Below the pieces are notes generated by a model. It saw nothing but the letters and a program-made list of their open reading frames with translations. It had not been told where the DNA came from and ran no database searches. A stretch of 64,000 nucleotides of DNA from Streptomyces spiramyceticus (GTDB lineage Bacteria; Actinomycetota; Actinomycetes; Streptomycetales; Streptomycetaceae): positions 695,001 to 759,000 of the forward strand of contig NZ_JARBAX010000001.1 of assembly GCF_028807635.1 (NCBI RefSeq). The letters are read 5' to 3'. Shown here piece after piece: positions 35,804-44,899 of the stretch; the first letter of the stretch is position 1, and the number at the start of each line of letters is the position of its first letter. The position numbers and the translations under genes were made by a program.

Positions 35804-36487
35804 TCAGTCCTGCCCGGGACCTTCGATCTCGTCGAGTGCGTCAAGTGGTTCGTCGAGCTCGTCGTCGAAGACCGAGCTGACGTCGAAGCGGCACACCACC
35901 TGCTGCGGGTCGGCCTGCTCGAACGGGGCGTTCAGCCACTCCCCCGGCTCGGGCAGGTCCTCCGCGGCGGCGACCCACAAGGTGGAGTCGCCCTCCGCAA
36001 GGCCGAACTCCTTGTGGCGGGATGCGATTTCATCCGGTTCGTACTCGCCGAAGAGTACGCCCAGGGCGGCATGGACGCTGCCGCCCACGATCGCCGCCGT
36101 TCCGGCCCGCTGAGCGGCATCCAGATCGACGTCCGGGTCTGCGTCGGCGATCCGCTGCGCCTGCGCGAGCAGGCGCTTCGTCTCCACCACCGCGTAATCG
36201 CGACGGATCAGGACACTCACCGCGTTGGGCTGCTCGGGACCTGTGTACGGCGGCAGGGACTCCTCGGATCCGGGGATCTCGAAGGGTGTGACCTCGTCGT
36301 ACCGGTCGTAGAGCCGCTCGTCGTACGCCTCGGCGGCCGCGGCGAGCTCGTTGAACGCGTCATAGACGGCCGGATCGTCGTCCCCGGTGCGACGTTCGAC
36401 CGCGTCGAGGTGACGGTCGAGCGCGACTTTGACCGCCTCGGCGGCGGCGCGTACCTCGGCAGCGGTGGGCTGCGCAGCATCAGACAT
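35804..36487 (-). CDS. Conserved hypothetical protein, acidic
   Basis: About 227 residues, strongly acidic (DDEL, DALDEIEG at the C-terminus) with a helical N-terminal half (AAEAVKVALDRHLDAVERR) and no signal peptide or membrane segment. I do not recognise the family. The ATG at 36487 is chosen because the preceding reading would run into the divergent promoter. It has no Shine-Dalgarno, and TAGCGT lies 7 nt before it, so leaderless translation is possible. Divergent from the DUF5703 gene with 47 bp between starts; convergent with the helicase-like gene with a 4-bp gap. Confidence 0.8.
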   Translation of the reverse strand: MSDAAQPTAAEVRAAAEAVKVALDRHLDAVERRTGDDDPAVYDAFNELAAAAEAYDERLYDRYDEVTPFEIPGSEESLPPYTGPEQPNAVSVLIRRDYAVVETKRLLAQAQRIADADPDVDLDAAQRAGTAAIVGGSVHAALGVLFGEYEPDEIASRHKEFGLAEGDSTLWVAAAEDLPEPGEWLNAPFEQADPQQVVCRFDVSSVFDDELDEPLDALDEIEGPGQD

Positions 36488-36534
36488 AGTGCAGACGCTA
36501 TCCGTACTCGGGCTCTGCACGCACAATAGATGCG

Positions 36535-36723
36535 ATGCCGGAATACGAATTTGTCGACGTGTACGTACCGCGCGGGGTCTCCCGCAAGGACGCCACCCGT
36601 CTGCTGACCGACCATGCCGAGTACGGACACTGGGAGTTGGACCGACTGAGTCTGCACCGCGACGGCAGCCGCCGCGTGCGGCTGCGCAGGCGGATCATCC
36701 GCCAGGTGCGGGCCACATGGTGA
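36535..36723 (+). CDS. Small DUF5703-family protein
   Basis: 62 residues, basic at the C-terminus (RRVRLRRRIIRQVRATW), beginning MPEYEFVDVYVPRGVS. A short, highly conserved Streptomyces family without known function. No Shine-Dalgarno is evident. The gene is closed by a 17-bp hairpin. The divergent 47-bp intergenic space must hold both promoters. Confidence 0.85.
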   Translation: MPEYEFVDVYVPRGVSRKDATRLLTDHAEYGHWELDRLSLHRDGSRRVRLRRRIIRQVRATW

Positions 36724-36724
36724 A

Positions 36725-36761
36725 GACGGAGCGGGCCCCGCAGTGCGGGGCCCGCTCCGTC
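36725..36761. terminator. Hairpin between DUF5703 and chpC, probably bidirectional
   Basis: 17-bp perfect stem (36725-36741 with 36745-36761), 3-nt loop, immediately after the DUF5703 stop and 33 bp before the chpC stop on the other strand. Confidence 0.88.
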
Positions 36762-36793
36762 TCATGCCGGGCTGTACCGGCGTGCTTTTTCCG

Positions 36794-37585
36794 CTACGCC
36801 GCCGAGCGACGGGCCCGGTGGTAGAGCACCGCTCCGCCGAGCAGCAGCCCCGCGCCTGCCGGAATCAGCAGGTCGAGCGGGCCCGCGCCGGTCTCTGCGA
36901 GCAGCTCGGTGCCCTTGGGCTGGGTGACCGTCTGGGTGTCCGGGTTGTTCGGCGCACCCGGCTTCGACGGGTCGTCCGGCCCGATGATCCCCCCGCGGTC
37001 CTCCGGCTCGACCGGCGAGCCCGGCTTGCCCGGCTCCCCGGGCTTCCCCGGCTCGGCGGGCTCTCCGGGCTTGCCCGGGTTGTCCGGCCCGGTCGGCGGC
37101 TTCTCGTTGCCGGATCCCGGCGGCGTCTCGTGGCCGGAGCCGTTGGCGCATGTGTTGCCTTCGGCGCCGTTGCCGAGGCCGCCGACGGTGACGGTGTTCC
37201 CGCAGGCGTTCACGGGTACGTCGACCGGCGCCTGGACGGTGTTGCCCGAGCCGACGCCGGGCGAATCGCTCGCGCGGCCGTCGGCGGACGCTCCACCACC
37301 GTTGTTCTTGCCACTGCCGGGCTTGGAACCGCTCGGGTGGCCGGATTCATTGACGCAGTTGTTTCCCATTGCGGGATTCAGTACGCCGATGACGTTCACG
37401 GTGTTCCCGCACGCGTTGATCGGGACATTCACCGGCGCCTGCACGGTGTTTCCCGACAGCACGCCCGGCGAGTCCGACGTGGATCCGTCGGCTCCCGAGC
37501 CGGCGTGCGCGTAGCCGCCGCTCATGGCCAGCACGCCACTGGCGGCCGCCACGGTGATCAGGCCTTTTCTGGTGACCTGTCGCAT
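36794..37585 (-). CDS. chpC: Long chaplin with sortase signal
   Basis: 263 residues. Signal peptide (1-33), two chaplin domains (about 38-80 and 100-143; each SPG...SGNTVQAPV..P.NACGNTV with two cysteines), a Pro/Gly/Glu-rich wall-spanning linker, the sortase motif LAETG, a membrane helix and a basic tail (RARRSAA). Long chaplins are anchored to peptidoglycan by sortase and, with the short chaplins, coat aerial hyphae in a hydrophobic amyloid layer (established). The ATG at 37585 follows AGGGG at 10 nt. Adjacent to chpH, as in S. coelicolor. Confidence 0.95.
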   Translation of the reverse strand: MRQVTRKGLITVAAASGVLAMSGGYAHAGSGADGSTSDSPGVLSGNTVQAPVNVPINACGNTVNVIGVLNPAMGNNCVNESGHPSGSKPGSGKNNGGGASADGRASDSPGVGSGNTVQAPVDVPVNACGNTVTVGGLGNGAEGNTCANGSGHETPPGSGNEKPPTGPDNPGKPGEPAEPGKPGEPGKPGSPVEPEDRGGIIGPDDPSKPGAPNNPDTQTVTQPKGTELLAETGAGPLDLLIPAGAGLLLGGAVLYHRARRSAA

Positions 37586-37620
37586 AGCTTCGTACCCCTG
37601 ACTTCTGCCTTCGAACGAGG

Positions 37621-37692
37621 CCCGCGGACGTCCCTGTCCGCGGGTGGAATGCCCAGCGGCCCCGGAGTGCATGGCGCGCACTCCGGGGCCGC
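37621..37692 (-). terminator. Two hairpins between chpH and chpC
   Basis: The chpH terminator is a 15-bp perfect stem (37656-37670 with 37678-37692, 7-nt loop). A second 9-bp hairpin (37621-37629 with 37636-37644) lies nearer chpC in its leader. Both are on the path of minus-strand transcription. Confidence 0.8.
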
Positions 37693-37728
37693 CCGGGGCT
37701 TCAGCCCCTCACGGGTTGAAGCGCAACG

Positions 37729-37962
37729 TCACGCGTTGACACAGGTGTTGCCGGAGGCGGGGTTCAGGAGACCGACCACGGAGATCGTGTTTCCGCACGC
37801 GTTCACCGGCACGTGGATCGGGGCCTGAACGACGTTGCCCGAAAGCACGCCGGGGGACTTGACAGCAGCACCCTGGGCACCCGAGTCGGCGACGGCCATT
37901 CCCGCGCCGGCGAGAACCAGACCACCAGTGGCAGCCGCAGCAGCGACGACCTTCTTGATCAT
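37729..37962 (-). CDS. chpH: Short chaplin
   Basis: 77 residues: a signal peptide (about 1-25, KKVVAAAAATGGLVLAGAG) and one chaplin domain with two cysteines (SPGVLSGNVVQAPIHVPVNA and GNTCVNA). Secreted surfactant that self-assembles into amyloid fibrils and lets hyphae break the water surface (family knowledge). The ATG has a perfect AAGGAGG upstream. An 18-bp-spaced TTGACT/CATAGG pair (38069-38074, 38045-38050, minus strand) is a candidate promoter, with a CGACC/GGTCG dyad over the -10. Confidence 0.96.
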   Translation of the reverse strand: MIKKVVAAAAATGGLVLAGAGMAVADSGAQGAAVKSPGVLSGNVVQAPIHVPVNACGNTISVVGLLNPASGNTCVNA

Positions 37963-38123
37963 TACTTTTCCTCCTTGTTGGCAAATGCGATCCCAGCCGC
38001 GGACCGCACACCCTGTAACGAAGGGAAAGTAATGAAGCTACGACCCTATGGTCGCATTCACTCTTTTCAGTCAAGTAGCACGCGCAGCCGAATAGTTGGA
38101 GTATCGGCTCGGCAGTTGCCCCG

Positions 38124-39476
38124 TCAGCAGTTGTCCAGAAAGCGGTCCAGCACGCGCACGCCGAATTTCAGCCCGTCGACCGGCACGCGCTCGTCGACGC
38201 CGTGGAACATGCCCGCGAAGTCCAGTTCGGGCGGCAGCTTCAGCGGTGCGAAGCCGAAGCAGCGGATCCCCAGATCGTCGAAGGACTTCGCGTCCGTGCC
38301 GCCGGAGAGCATGTACGGGACCGCGCGCGCGATGGGGTCCTCGGCCTTGAGCGCCACCTGCATCGCATCGACGAGATCCCCGTCGAAGCTGGTCTCCAGC
38401 GCCTTGTCGCCGTGCACGTCCTCGCGCCGCACGCGCGGGCCGAGGATGCGGTCGAGATCCGCGAGGAACTCGTCCTCGTAACCCGGCAGGAAGCGTCCGT
38501 CGACATGCGCGGTCGCCTGGCCCGGGATCACGTTCACCTTGTATCCGGCGCCGAGCATGGTGGGGGCGGCGGAGTTGCGGAGCGTGGCGCCGACCATCTT
38601 CGCGATGCCGCCGAGCTTGGCGAGCGTCGCGTCCATGTCCTCGGGGTCGAGCGGGGTGCCCAGCGCGTCCGAGAGCTCGTCCAGGAACGACCGCACGGTC
38701 TTGGTGACCCTGACCGGCCACTTGTGCCGGCCGAGCCGCCCGACGGCCTCGCACAGCTCGGTGATCGCGTTGTCGTTGTTGGTCATCGAGCCGTGGCCGG
38801 CCGTGCCGTCCACGGTGAGGCGCATCCAGTGCATGCCCTTCTGCGCCGTCTCGACGAGATACAGCCGCAGGTTCTCGTTGACAGTGAAGGAGAAGCCGCC
38901 GACCTCGCCGATCGCCTCCGTGACGCCGTCGAAGAGATCCGGGTGCTTGTCGACGAGATGCCGCGCCCCGTACGTACCGCCCGCCTCCTCGTCGGCGAGG
39001 AACGCCAGCACGATGTCGCGCGGCGGCTTGCGGCCGCTGCGCATCCGGTCGCGTACGACCGCGAGGGTCATCGCGTCCATGTCCTTCATGTCGACCGCGC
39101 CCCGGCCCCACACACAGCCGTCGGCAATCTCTCCCGCGAAGGGGTGGTGCGTCCAGTCGTCGGCGTTGGCCGGTACGACGTCGGTGTGACCGTGGATGAG
39201 CAGCGCGGGCTTGGACGGGTCCTCGCCCTCGATCCTGGCCACGGTCGACGCCCGTCCCGGGTGGGATTCGAAGATCTGCGGCTCCAGCCCCACCTCGGCG
39301 AGCTTCTCCGCGACGTACTCGGCGGCGGCCCGCTCCCCCGGCCCCGAGTGGTCCCCGTAGTTACTGGTGTCGATCCGGATCAGGTCACGGCACAGGTCGA
39401 CGACCTCGTCCTGGCCCGAGACCGGCTCGGCCCCGTCGGCCCTGTCAGGCCTGTCAGCCCTCTTCGACTCGCTCAC
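38124..39476 (-). CDS. M20-family metallopeptidase
   Basis: 450 residues, dinuclear zinc peptidase of the ArgE/DapE/carboxypeptidase type. Zinc ligands are in LLIHGHTDVVPA, WGRGAVDMKDMDAM and FLADEEAGGTYGA; a lid dimerisation domain follows (about 200-330) with NVIPGQATAHVDGRFLPG; the last ligand region is GTDAKSFDDLGI. The GTG at 39476 has GGAGG at 7 nt and is preferred over an upstream in-frame start. The substrate is unknown; the family removes acyl groups or cleaves dipeptides. Confidence 0.92.
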   Translation of the reverse strand: MSESKRADRPDRADGAEPVSGQDEVVDLCRDLIRIDTSNYGDHSGPGERAAAEYVAEKLAEVGLEPQIFESHPGRASTVARIEGEDPSKPALLIHGHTDVVPANADDWTHHPFAGEIADGCVWGRGAVDMKDMDAMTLAVVRDRMRSGRKPPRDIVLAFLADEEAGGTYGARHLVDKHPDLFDGVTEAIGEVGGFSFTVNENLRLYLVETAQKGMHWMRLTVDGTAGHGSMTNNDNAITELCEAVGRLGRHKWPVRVTKTVRSFLDELSDALGTPLDPEDMDATLAKLGGIAKMVGATLRNSAAPTMLGAGYKVNVIPGQATAHVDGRFLPGYEDEFLADLDRILGPRVRREDVHGDKALETSFDGDLVDAMQVALKAEDPIARAVPYMLSGGTDAKSFDDLGIRCFGFAPLKLPPELDFAGMFHGVDERVPVDGLKFGVRVLDRFLDNC

Positions 39477-39613
39477 GCTGCTTCCTCCCACTGGCGGTGC
39501 TGGTGGTCCCCCTCATCCTCCCGCTACCCGGTCAGGTGGTGTGATCAGGGGGTCTGAATGTTTGCTATGGTTTTCCACGTCGGAACGGCCCAGGGCCGCG
39601 AGACAGACACCTT

Positions 39614-39701
39614 GTCCGGGTGGCGGAATGGCAGACGCGCTAGCTTGAGGTGCTAGTGCCCTTTATCGGGCGTGGGGGTTCAAGTCCCCCCTCGGACACC
39701 A
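39614..39701 (+). tRNA. tRNA-Leu (anticodon GAG)
   Basis: 88 nt including the encoded CCA. The acceptor stem GTCCGGG pairs with CTCGGAC with one wobble, the anticodon stem is CTAGC/GCTAG with loop TTGAGGT, the long variable arm (class II) contains GCCC-TTTATC-GGGC, and the T-loop is TTCAAGT. A strong terminator follows. No integrated element is seen next to it. Confidence 0.96.
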
Positions 39702-39704
39702 GCG

Positions 39705-39733
39705 AAAACCTCCCAGTTGAACTGGGAGGTTTT
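39705..39733 (+). terminator. Terminator after tRNA-Leu
   Basis: 12-bp stem AAAACCTCCCAG / CTGGGAGGTTTT with a 5-nt loop, followed by CTGTTTT. Classic intrinsic terminator. Confidence 0.93.
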
Positions 39734-39787
39734 CTGTTTTCAGCGCCCCTCGTCGCCCCTCGTCCGCGCCCTCGCCGATGCCCCTGG

Positions 39788-40417
39788 TCAGTGCCCCCTG
39801 GCGATCCATTCCTGTACGTGCGGGGCCTCCGCGCCGATGGTGGTGTCGTCCCCGTGGCCCGTACGGACCTCCGTGTCCGGCGGCAGGGTCAGCAGCCGGT
39901 CGCGGATCGAGTCGACGATCGTCGGGAAGTCCGAGAAGGAACGCCCGGTGGCGCCCGGGCCGCCCCGGAAGAGCGTGTCGCCGGTGAAGACAGTGGACAG
40001 CTCGGGAACGTAGAGGCAGACGGCGCCCGGTGCGTGGCCCGGTGTGTGCAGGACCGTGAGCGTGGCGCCGGCGATCGTGAGGGTCTGGCCGTCCGTGAGC
40101 TCGCCGTCGGGGGCGCGGTCCGGGTGGGTCTGCTTCCAGAGCGGGAGGTCGTCCTGGTGGAGCAGGACCGGGGCGCCGGTGGCGGCGGCGAGGGCCGGGG
40201 CCGCGTCGATATGGTCGTTGTGGGCGTGTGTGCAGACGATGGCGCGAAGCGTACGGGCGCCGAGTGCGGCCGCGATGGCCTGTGCGTCGTGGGCGGCGTC
40301 GATGACGATCGCCTCGGTGTCGTCTCCGACGATCCAGACGTTGTTGTCGACGTCCCAGGTGCCGCCGTCGAGCGAGAAGGTGCCGGAGGTGACGAGGTGG
40401 TCGATGCGGGCGGCCAT
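39788..40417 (-). CDS. Metallo-beta-lactamase-fold hydrolase coupled to MscR
   Basis: 209 residues of the glyoxalase-II-like group. Zinc motif THAHNDHID (about residues 62-70), HTPGHAPGAVC, and FTGDTLFRGGPGATG. Its ATG overlaps the stop of mscR (TGATG), so the two are translationally coupled. The context suggests hydrolysis of S-formylmycothiol, the product of MscR, to formate and mycothiol; that assignment is inference from the pairing and the thioesterase-like family. Confidence 0.9.
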   Translation of the reverse strand: MAARIDHLVTSGTFSLDGGTWDVDNNVWIVGDDTEAIVIDAAHDAQAIAAALGARTLRAIVCTHAHNDHIDAAPALAAATGAPVLLHQDDLPLWKQTHPDRAPDGELTDGQTLTIAGATLTVLHTPGHAPGAVCLYVPELSTVFTGDTLFRGGPGATGRSFSDFPTIVDSIRDRLLTLPPDTEVRTGHGDDTTIGAEAPHVQEWIARGH

Positions 40418-41502
40418 CAGAAGACCACCACGGAACGCAGGACGTCGCCCTCGTGCATTCGCTCGAAGGCCTTCTCCACGTCGCCGAGCGCGATGGTCTC
40501 GGTGACGAAGGCGCCGAGGTCGATTCGGCCCTGCTGGTGCAGGTCGATGAGCATCGGGAAGTCGCGGGACGGCAGACAGTCGCCGTACCAGGAGGACTTG
40601 AGCGAGCCGCCGCGACCGAAGACGTCGATGAGCGGGAGATCGATCCGCATGTCGGGGGTGGGTACGCCGACCAGGACGACGGTGCCGGCGAGATCGCGGG
40701 CGTAGAAGGCCTGCTTGTACGTCTCGGGGTGGCCCACCGCTTCGATGACGACGTCCGCGCCGAATCCGCCGGTCAGTTCGCGGATGGCTTCGACAGGGTC
40801 CGTGGAGCGGGAGTTGACGGTGTGGGTGGCGCCCATGGCGCGGGCGGTCTCCAGCTTGCGGTCGTCGATGTCGACGGCGATGATCCTGCCCGCCCCGGCG
40901 AGCCGGGAGCCGACGATCGCCGCGTCGCCCACGCCGCCGCAGCCGATGACGGCGACCGAGTCTCCGCGGCCGACCTGGCCGGTGTTGATGGCGGCTCCGA
41001 TGCCCGCCATGACGCCGCAGCCGAGGAGACCCGCGACGGCGGGCGACACGGCCGGGTCGACCTTGGTGCACTGGCCGGCCGCGACCAGGGTCTTCTCGGC
41101 GAACGCTCCGATGCCGAGCGCCGGGGACAGCTCGGTGCCGTCGAGCAGGGTCATCTTCTGTTCGGCGTTGTGCGTGTCGAAGCAGTACTGGGGGCGGCCG
41201 CGCAGGCAGGCCCGGCACTGGCCGCACACGGCACGCCAGTTGAGGATGACGAAGTCGCCCGGGGCGACATCTGTGACGCCCTCGCCGGTCGACTCGACGA
41301 TGCCTGCCGCCTCGTGGCCGAGGAGGAAGGGGAAGTCGTCGTTGATGCCGCCCTGTTTGTAGTGCAGGTCGGTGTGGCACACCCCGCAGGCCTGGATCTT
41401 TACAACGGCCTCGCCCGGGCCGGGGTCGGGGACGACGATTGTCTCGACCCGCACGGGCGAGTTCTTGCCCGGGGCGACAACCCCTTGGACCTGCTGCGAC
41501 AT
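40417..41502 (-). CDS. mscR: S-(hydroxymethyl)mycothiol dehydrogenase (mycothiol-dependent formaldehyde dehydrogenase)
   Basis: 361 residues, zinc alcohol dehydrogenase family. Catalytic zinc region [10 protein letters not shown] and GHEAAGIVE; structural-zinc cysteines [18 protein letters not shown] motif [14 protein letters not shown]. These match the actinobacterial MscR/AdhE2 group rather than generic alcohol dehydrogenases. It oxidises the formaldehyde-mycothiol adduct and also reduces nitrosomycothiol (family knowledge). The ATG follows GGAAGGAAG. First gene of a two-gene unit with the metallo-beta-lactamase. Confidence 0.94.
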   Translation of the reverse strand: MSQQVQGVVAPGKNSPVRVETIVVPDPGPGEAVVKIQACGVCHTDLHYKQGGINDDFPFLLGHEAAGIVESTGEGVTDVAPGDFVILNWRAVCGQCRACLRGRPQYCFDTHNAEQKMTLLDGTELSPALGIGAFAEKTLVAAGQCTKVDPAVSPAVAGLLGCGVMAGIGAAINTGQVGRGDSVAVIGCGGVGDAAIVGSRLAGAGRIIAVDIDDRKLETARAMGATHTVNSRSTDPVEAIRELTGGFGADVVIEAVGHPETYKQAFYARDLAGTVVLVGVPTPDMRIDLPLIDVFGRGGSLKSSWYGDCLPSRDFPMLIDLHQQGRIDLGAFVTETIALGDVEKAFERMHEGDVLRSVVVF

Positions 41503-41558
41503 ATGCGAACTTCCTTCCGTACGCGCCGATACGAGCCCCGCCTGCGCACCGTACCCGT

Positions 41559-43202
41559 CTACAGACCTGCGTCGTAGACCTTCTGGCCGCCCACGTACGT
41601 GCGGGCGACGCGGGTCGCGGCGATCTCCTCGGGCGGGGTCGCGTACAGGTCGCGGTCGAGCACCACCAGGTCCGCGAGGGCTCCGGCGCGTACGCTCCCG
41701 GTGTCGTCGAGGTGGTTCACATATGCGGAGCCCGCCGTGTACGCGGCGATGGCGTCCGTCAGGCCGATGCACTCCTCCGGGAGGAAGACGGGGCCCTTGC
41801 CGTCCGGCTCGATCCGGTTCACGGCGGTGTGGATGCCGTGCAGCGGGTCGGGGCTGCTGACCGGCCAGTCGCTGCCCGCGGCGAGGGTGGCACCGGCGCG
41901 CAGCAGCGCTCCGAACGGGTATTGCCGGCCGGCTCGTTCCTCCCCCAGGAAGGGGATGGTCAACTCGTCCATCTGCGGCTCGTGCGAGGCCCACAGTGGC
42001 TGGATGTTGGCGGTGGCGCCGAGTTGCCGGAAGCGGCCGATGTCGTCGGGGTGGACGATCTGGAGGTGGGCGAGGTGCGGGCGCGTGTCGCGCGTGCCGT
42101 TGGCGGTACGGGCCGCTTCGACCGCGTCCAGGGCGTCGCGTACGGCGCGGTCGCCGAGGGCGTGGAAGTGGGCCTGGAAGCCGAGGGCGTCCAGTTCGGT
42201 GACGTACGCGCACAGGGCGGCGGGGTCGATGAAGCTGGTGCCGCGGTTGGCGGTGGCGCAGCCGCAGCTGTCCAGGTAGGGGTCGATGAGGGCGGCGGTG
42301 CCTGTCTCGGCGACCCCGTCGACCATGAGCTTGACCGATCCGGCGCGGAACCGGCCGTGGCTCAGTTCGGCGCGGCGCGCGGCCAGTTCGGGGATCTGCT
42401 CGGCGCCGCGTTCGCGGTCCCACCACAGGGCGCCCGCGACGCGGGCGGTGAGTGAGCCGTCGCGGGCCGCGGCGAGGTAGGCGTCGGCCGGGTCGGCCAT
42501 CGAGCCGAAGGTGCCGACGATGGCGTCCTGCCAGGCGGTGATGCCGTACGAGTGGAGCAGGCGCTGGGCGCGCAGCAGGGCGGCGAGTCGGTCGGCGGGC
42601 GTGGACGGCGGGGTGAGGCGGGCGACCAGGTCCATGGCGCCCTCCTGGAGGAGCCCGGTGGGCTCGCCGGAAGCGTCCCGCTCGATGCGGCCGTCGGCAG
42701 GGTCCGGGGTGGTGCGGTCGACGCCCGCGAGGTGCAGGGCGCGGCTGTTGGCCCAGGCTCCGTGGTGGTCGCGGTTGGGCAGGTAGACGGGGCGGTCGGG
42801 GACGACGGCGTCGAGCAGGTCCTTGGTGGGGCTGCCGCCGTCGAACGCCTCCATGGACCAGCCACCGCCGGTGATCCACTCCTGTTCGGGGTGGGTTTCG
42901 GCGTACGCCCGTACGGCGGCGACGGTATCCGCTGCCGTACGGACGGCCGTCAGGTCGCACTGCGCCAGTTCCAGGCCTGCCGCTACGGGGTGGACGTGGG
43001 CGTCCTGGAAGCCGGGGATCAGCAGCCGCCCGGCGAGGTCGACGACCTCGGTCTTCGGGCCTATGAGGTCGCGCACCTCGTCGTGGCCCACGGCGGTGAT
43101 GCGCTCGCCGGTGACTGCGACGGTGGTGGCCCGGCTGCGGGCCGCGTCGAGGGTGAGGACGGGGCCGCCCGTGAAGACCAGGTCGGCGGTGGTGTGGCGC
43201 AT
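41559..43202 (-). CDS. YtcJ-type metal-dependent amidohydrolase
   Basis: 547 residues, amidohydrolase family 3. Metal ligands are in [14 protein letters not shown] (about 66-79), [26 protein letters not shown] and [14 protein letters not shown]. The central barrel is flanked by a split beta-sandwich domain (N-terminus [17 protein letters not shown]-terminus [12 protein letters not shown]). The ATG has GAAGGAAC upstream. It follows mscR's start by 57 bp but has its own leader. Substrate unknown. Confidence 0.92.
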   Translation of the reverse strand: MRHTTADLVFTGGPVLTLDAARSRATTVAVTGERITAVGHDEVRDLIGPKTEVVDLAGRLLIPGFQDAHVHPVAAGLELAQCDLTAVRTAADTVAAVRAYAETHPEQEWITGGGWSMEAFDGGSPTKDLLDAVVPDRPVYLPNRDHHGAWANSRALHLAGVDRTTPDPADGRIERDASGEPTGLLQEGAMDLVARLTPPSTPADRLAALLRAQRLLHSYGITAWQDAIVGTFGSMADPADAYLAAARDGSLTARVAGALWWDRERGAEQIPELAARRAELSHGRFRAGSVKLMVDGVAETGTAALIDPYLDSCGCATANRGTSFIDPAALCAYVTELDALGFQAHFHALGDRAVRDALDAVEAARTANGTRDTRPHLAHLQIVHPDDIGRFRQLGATANIQPLWASHEPQMDELTIPFLGEERAGRQYPFGALLRAGATLAAGSDWPVSSPDPLHGIHTAVNRIEPDGKGPVFLPEECIGLTDAIAAYTAGSAYVNHLDDTGSVRAGALADLVVLDRDLYATPPEEIAATRVARTYVGGQKVYDAGL

Positions 43203-43371
43203 GGTGCGTGTTCCTTCGGTAGGAGTTTGGTGTGAGGGGACAGGCGGTCATGGGGACTGTCTCCGGCGTGCCGCGTCCGGTGACGAAGTACGGGGACTTG
43301 CAGACCTTCCCCAGCAGGTGCGTTCCCAGCACCGCCCGGAGAAGCGCCGGTAACAGTGCTCGCTCGCAATA

Positions 43372-43411
43372 CGAGGAGGGCGGCACCCCGCGTGGGGTGC
43401 CGCCCTCCTCG
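43372..43411 (-). terminator. Terminator of the GntR-permease unit
   Basis: 18-bp perfect stem (43372-43389 with 43394-43411) with a 4-nt loop, 25 bp after the permease stop on the minus strand. Confidence 0.92.
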
Positions 43412-43435
43412 TCGTACCGAAAGGTGCAGGTGCTG

Positions 43436-44899
43436 CTAGACGCGCTCGTGGCGGTCTGCGGCCATCGTGGCGACCCGGTTGCGGACCAGGTACCAGCCGC
43501 CGACCAGCGCCGCCGCGATCAGCGGCAGGCACATCACGGTCGTACGGCCCACGCCGCCGCCCCACCACATCAGGAAGACAACGCTGGCGAGGAAGAACAG
43601 CGTGACGATCTGCGTGTACGGGGCCCACGGCAGCCGGTAGGCGGGGCGGGTGACCCGGCCGTCCTTCGAGCGGTGCCAGAAGAGCAGGGAGCAGAGCATG
43701 ATCATGCCCCAGGTGCCGAGGATGCCGATCGACGCGAAGTTCAGGACGATCTCGAAGGCCTCGCCGGGCATGACGTAGTTGAGGCCGACACCGAGGACGC
43801 CGAAGCTCGCGGTCAGCAGGATGCCGCCGTAGGGCACCTGGCCCTTGTTCATCCGGCCGGTGAACTTGGGCGCGGAGCCCGAGAGGGCCATCGAGCGCAG
43901 GATGCGGCCGGTCGAGTACAGGCCCGAGTTGAGGCTGGAGAGGGCAGCGGTCAGCACGACGAGGTTCATCACGTCGGCGGCGCCGGCGACGCCGAGCTTG
44001 TTCATGACGGTGACGAAGGGGCTCTCGTTGCCGGAGTACGCCGTGTACGGGAGCAGCAGCGCGAGCAGCACGACCGAGCCGACGTAGAAGAGACCGACGC
44101 GCCACATGATCGAGTTGATCGCCTTCGGCATGATCTTCTCGGGGTTCTTGGTCTCACCGGCGGCGACGCCGCACAGCTCGACCGAGGCGTACGCGAAGAC
44201 GACGCCCTGGATCACGAGGAGCATCGGCAGCATGCCGACCGGGAACAGGCCGCCGCCGTCGGTGACGGTGGAGAGGCCGGGGGTGTGGCCGCCGAGCTCG
44301 TGCTGGGTGACGACGAGGTAGATGCCGACGCACATGAAGGCGACGAGCGCGCCGACCTTGATGATCGCGAACCAGAACTCCATCTCGCCGAAGTACTTCA
44401 CCGAGATCAGGTTCGCGGCGAGGACGACGGCGAGGGCGATCAGTGCGAGCAGCCACTGGGGTACGTCGCTGAACATGGCCCAGAAGTGGGCGTACGTCGC
44501 GGCCGCTGTGATGTCCGCCACTGCGGTGGTCGACCAGTTGAGGAAGTACAGCCAGCCCGCGGCGAACGCGCCCTTCTCGCCCATGAACTCACGGGCGTAC
44601 GACACGAAAGCGCCCGACGACGGGCGGTAGAGAACCAGCTCGCCGAGTGCGCGGACGACGAAGAAGGCGAAGACGCCGCAGACCGCGTACGCGATGGCCA
44701 GCGAGGGGCCGGCTCCGGCCATGCGGCCGCCGGCGCCGAGGAAGAGGCCGGTGCCTATCGCTCCGCCGATGGCGATCATGTTGATGTGGCGGGACTTCAG
44801 GTCTTTGCTGTAACCCTCGTCACCCGCGTCGACATGTGGGGATGTCGATACGGGATCGGCGGGACGGGCGGGGGCCGCAGGGAGGATGCGGTCGCTCAT
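43436..44899 (-). CDS. Amino acid permease (AAT family of the APC superfamily)
   Basis: 487 residues with about 12 membrane helices. The AAT consensus opening is present: [20 protein letters not shown], followed by [25 protein letters not shown]. The family takes up neutral, aromatic or asparagine-type amino acids with protons; the specificity cannot be read. The start overlaps the GntR stop (ATGA), so regulator and transporter are translationally coupled in one operon, which points to regulation by amino acid availability. Confidence 0.94.
   Translation of the reverse strand: MSDRILPAAPARPADPVSTSPHVDAGDEGYSKDLKSRHINMIAIGGAIGTGLFLGAGGRMAGAGPSLAIAYAVCGVFAFFVVRALGELVLYRPSSGAFVSYAREFMGEKGAFAAGWLYFLNWSTTAVADITAAATYAHFWAMFSDVPQWLLALIALAVVLAANLISVKYFGEMEFWFAIIKVGALVAFMCVGIYLVVTQHELGGHTPGLSTVTDGGGLFPVGMLPMLLVIQGVVFAYASVELCGVAAGETKNPEKIMPKAINSIMWRVGLFYVGSVVLLALLLPYTAYSGNESPFVTVMNKLGVAGAADVMNLVVLTAALSSLNSGLYSTGRILRSMALSGSAPKFTGRMNKGQVPYGGILLTASFGVLGVGLNYVMPGEAFEIVLNFASIGILGTWGMIMLCSLLFWHRSKDGRVTRPAYRLPWAPYTQIVTLFFLASVVFLMWWGGGVGRTTVMCLPLIAAALVGGWYLVRNRVATMAADRHERV

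Noticed and set aside
39614..39790. Integrated element at tRNA-Leu
   Set aside because: No duplicated tRNA end, integrase or foreign-looking genes follow; the downstream genes are ordinary core genes.
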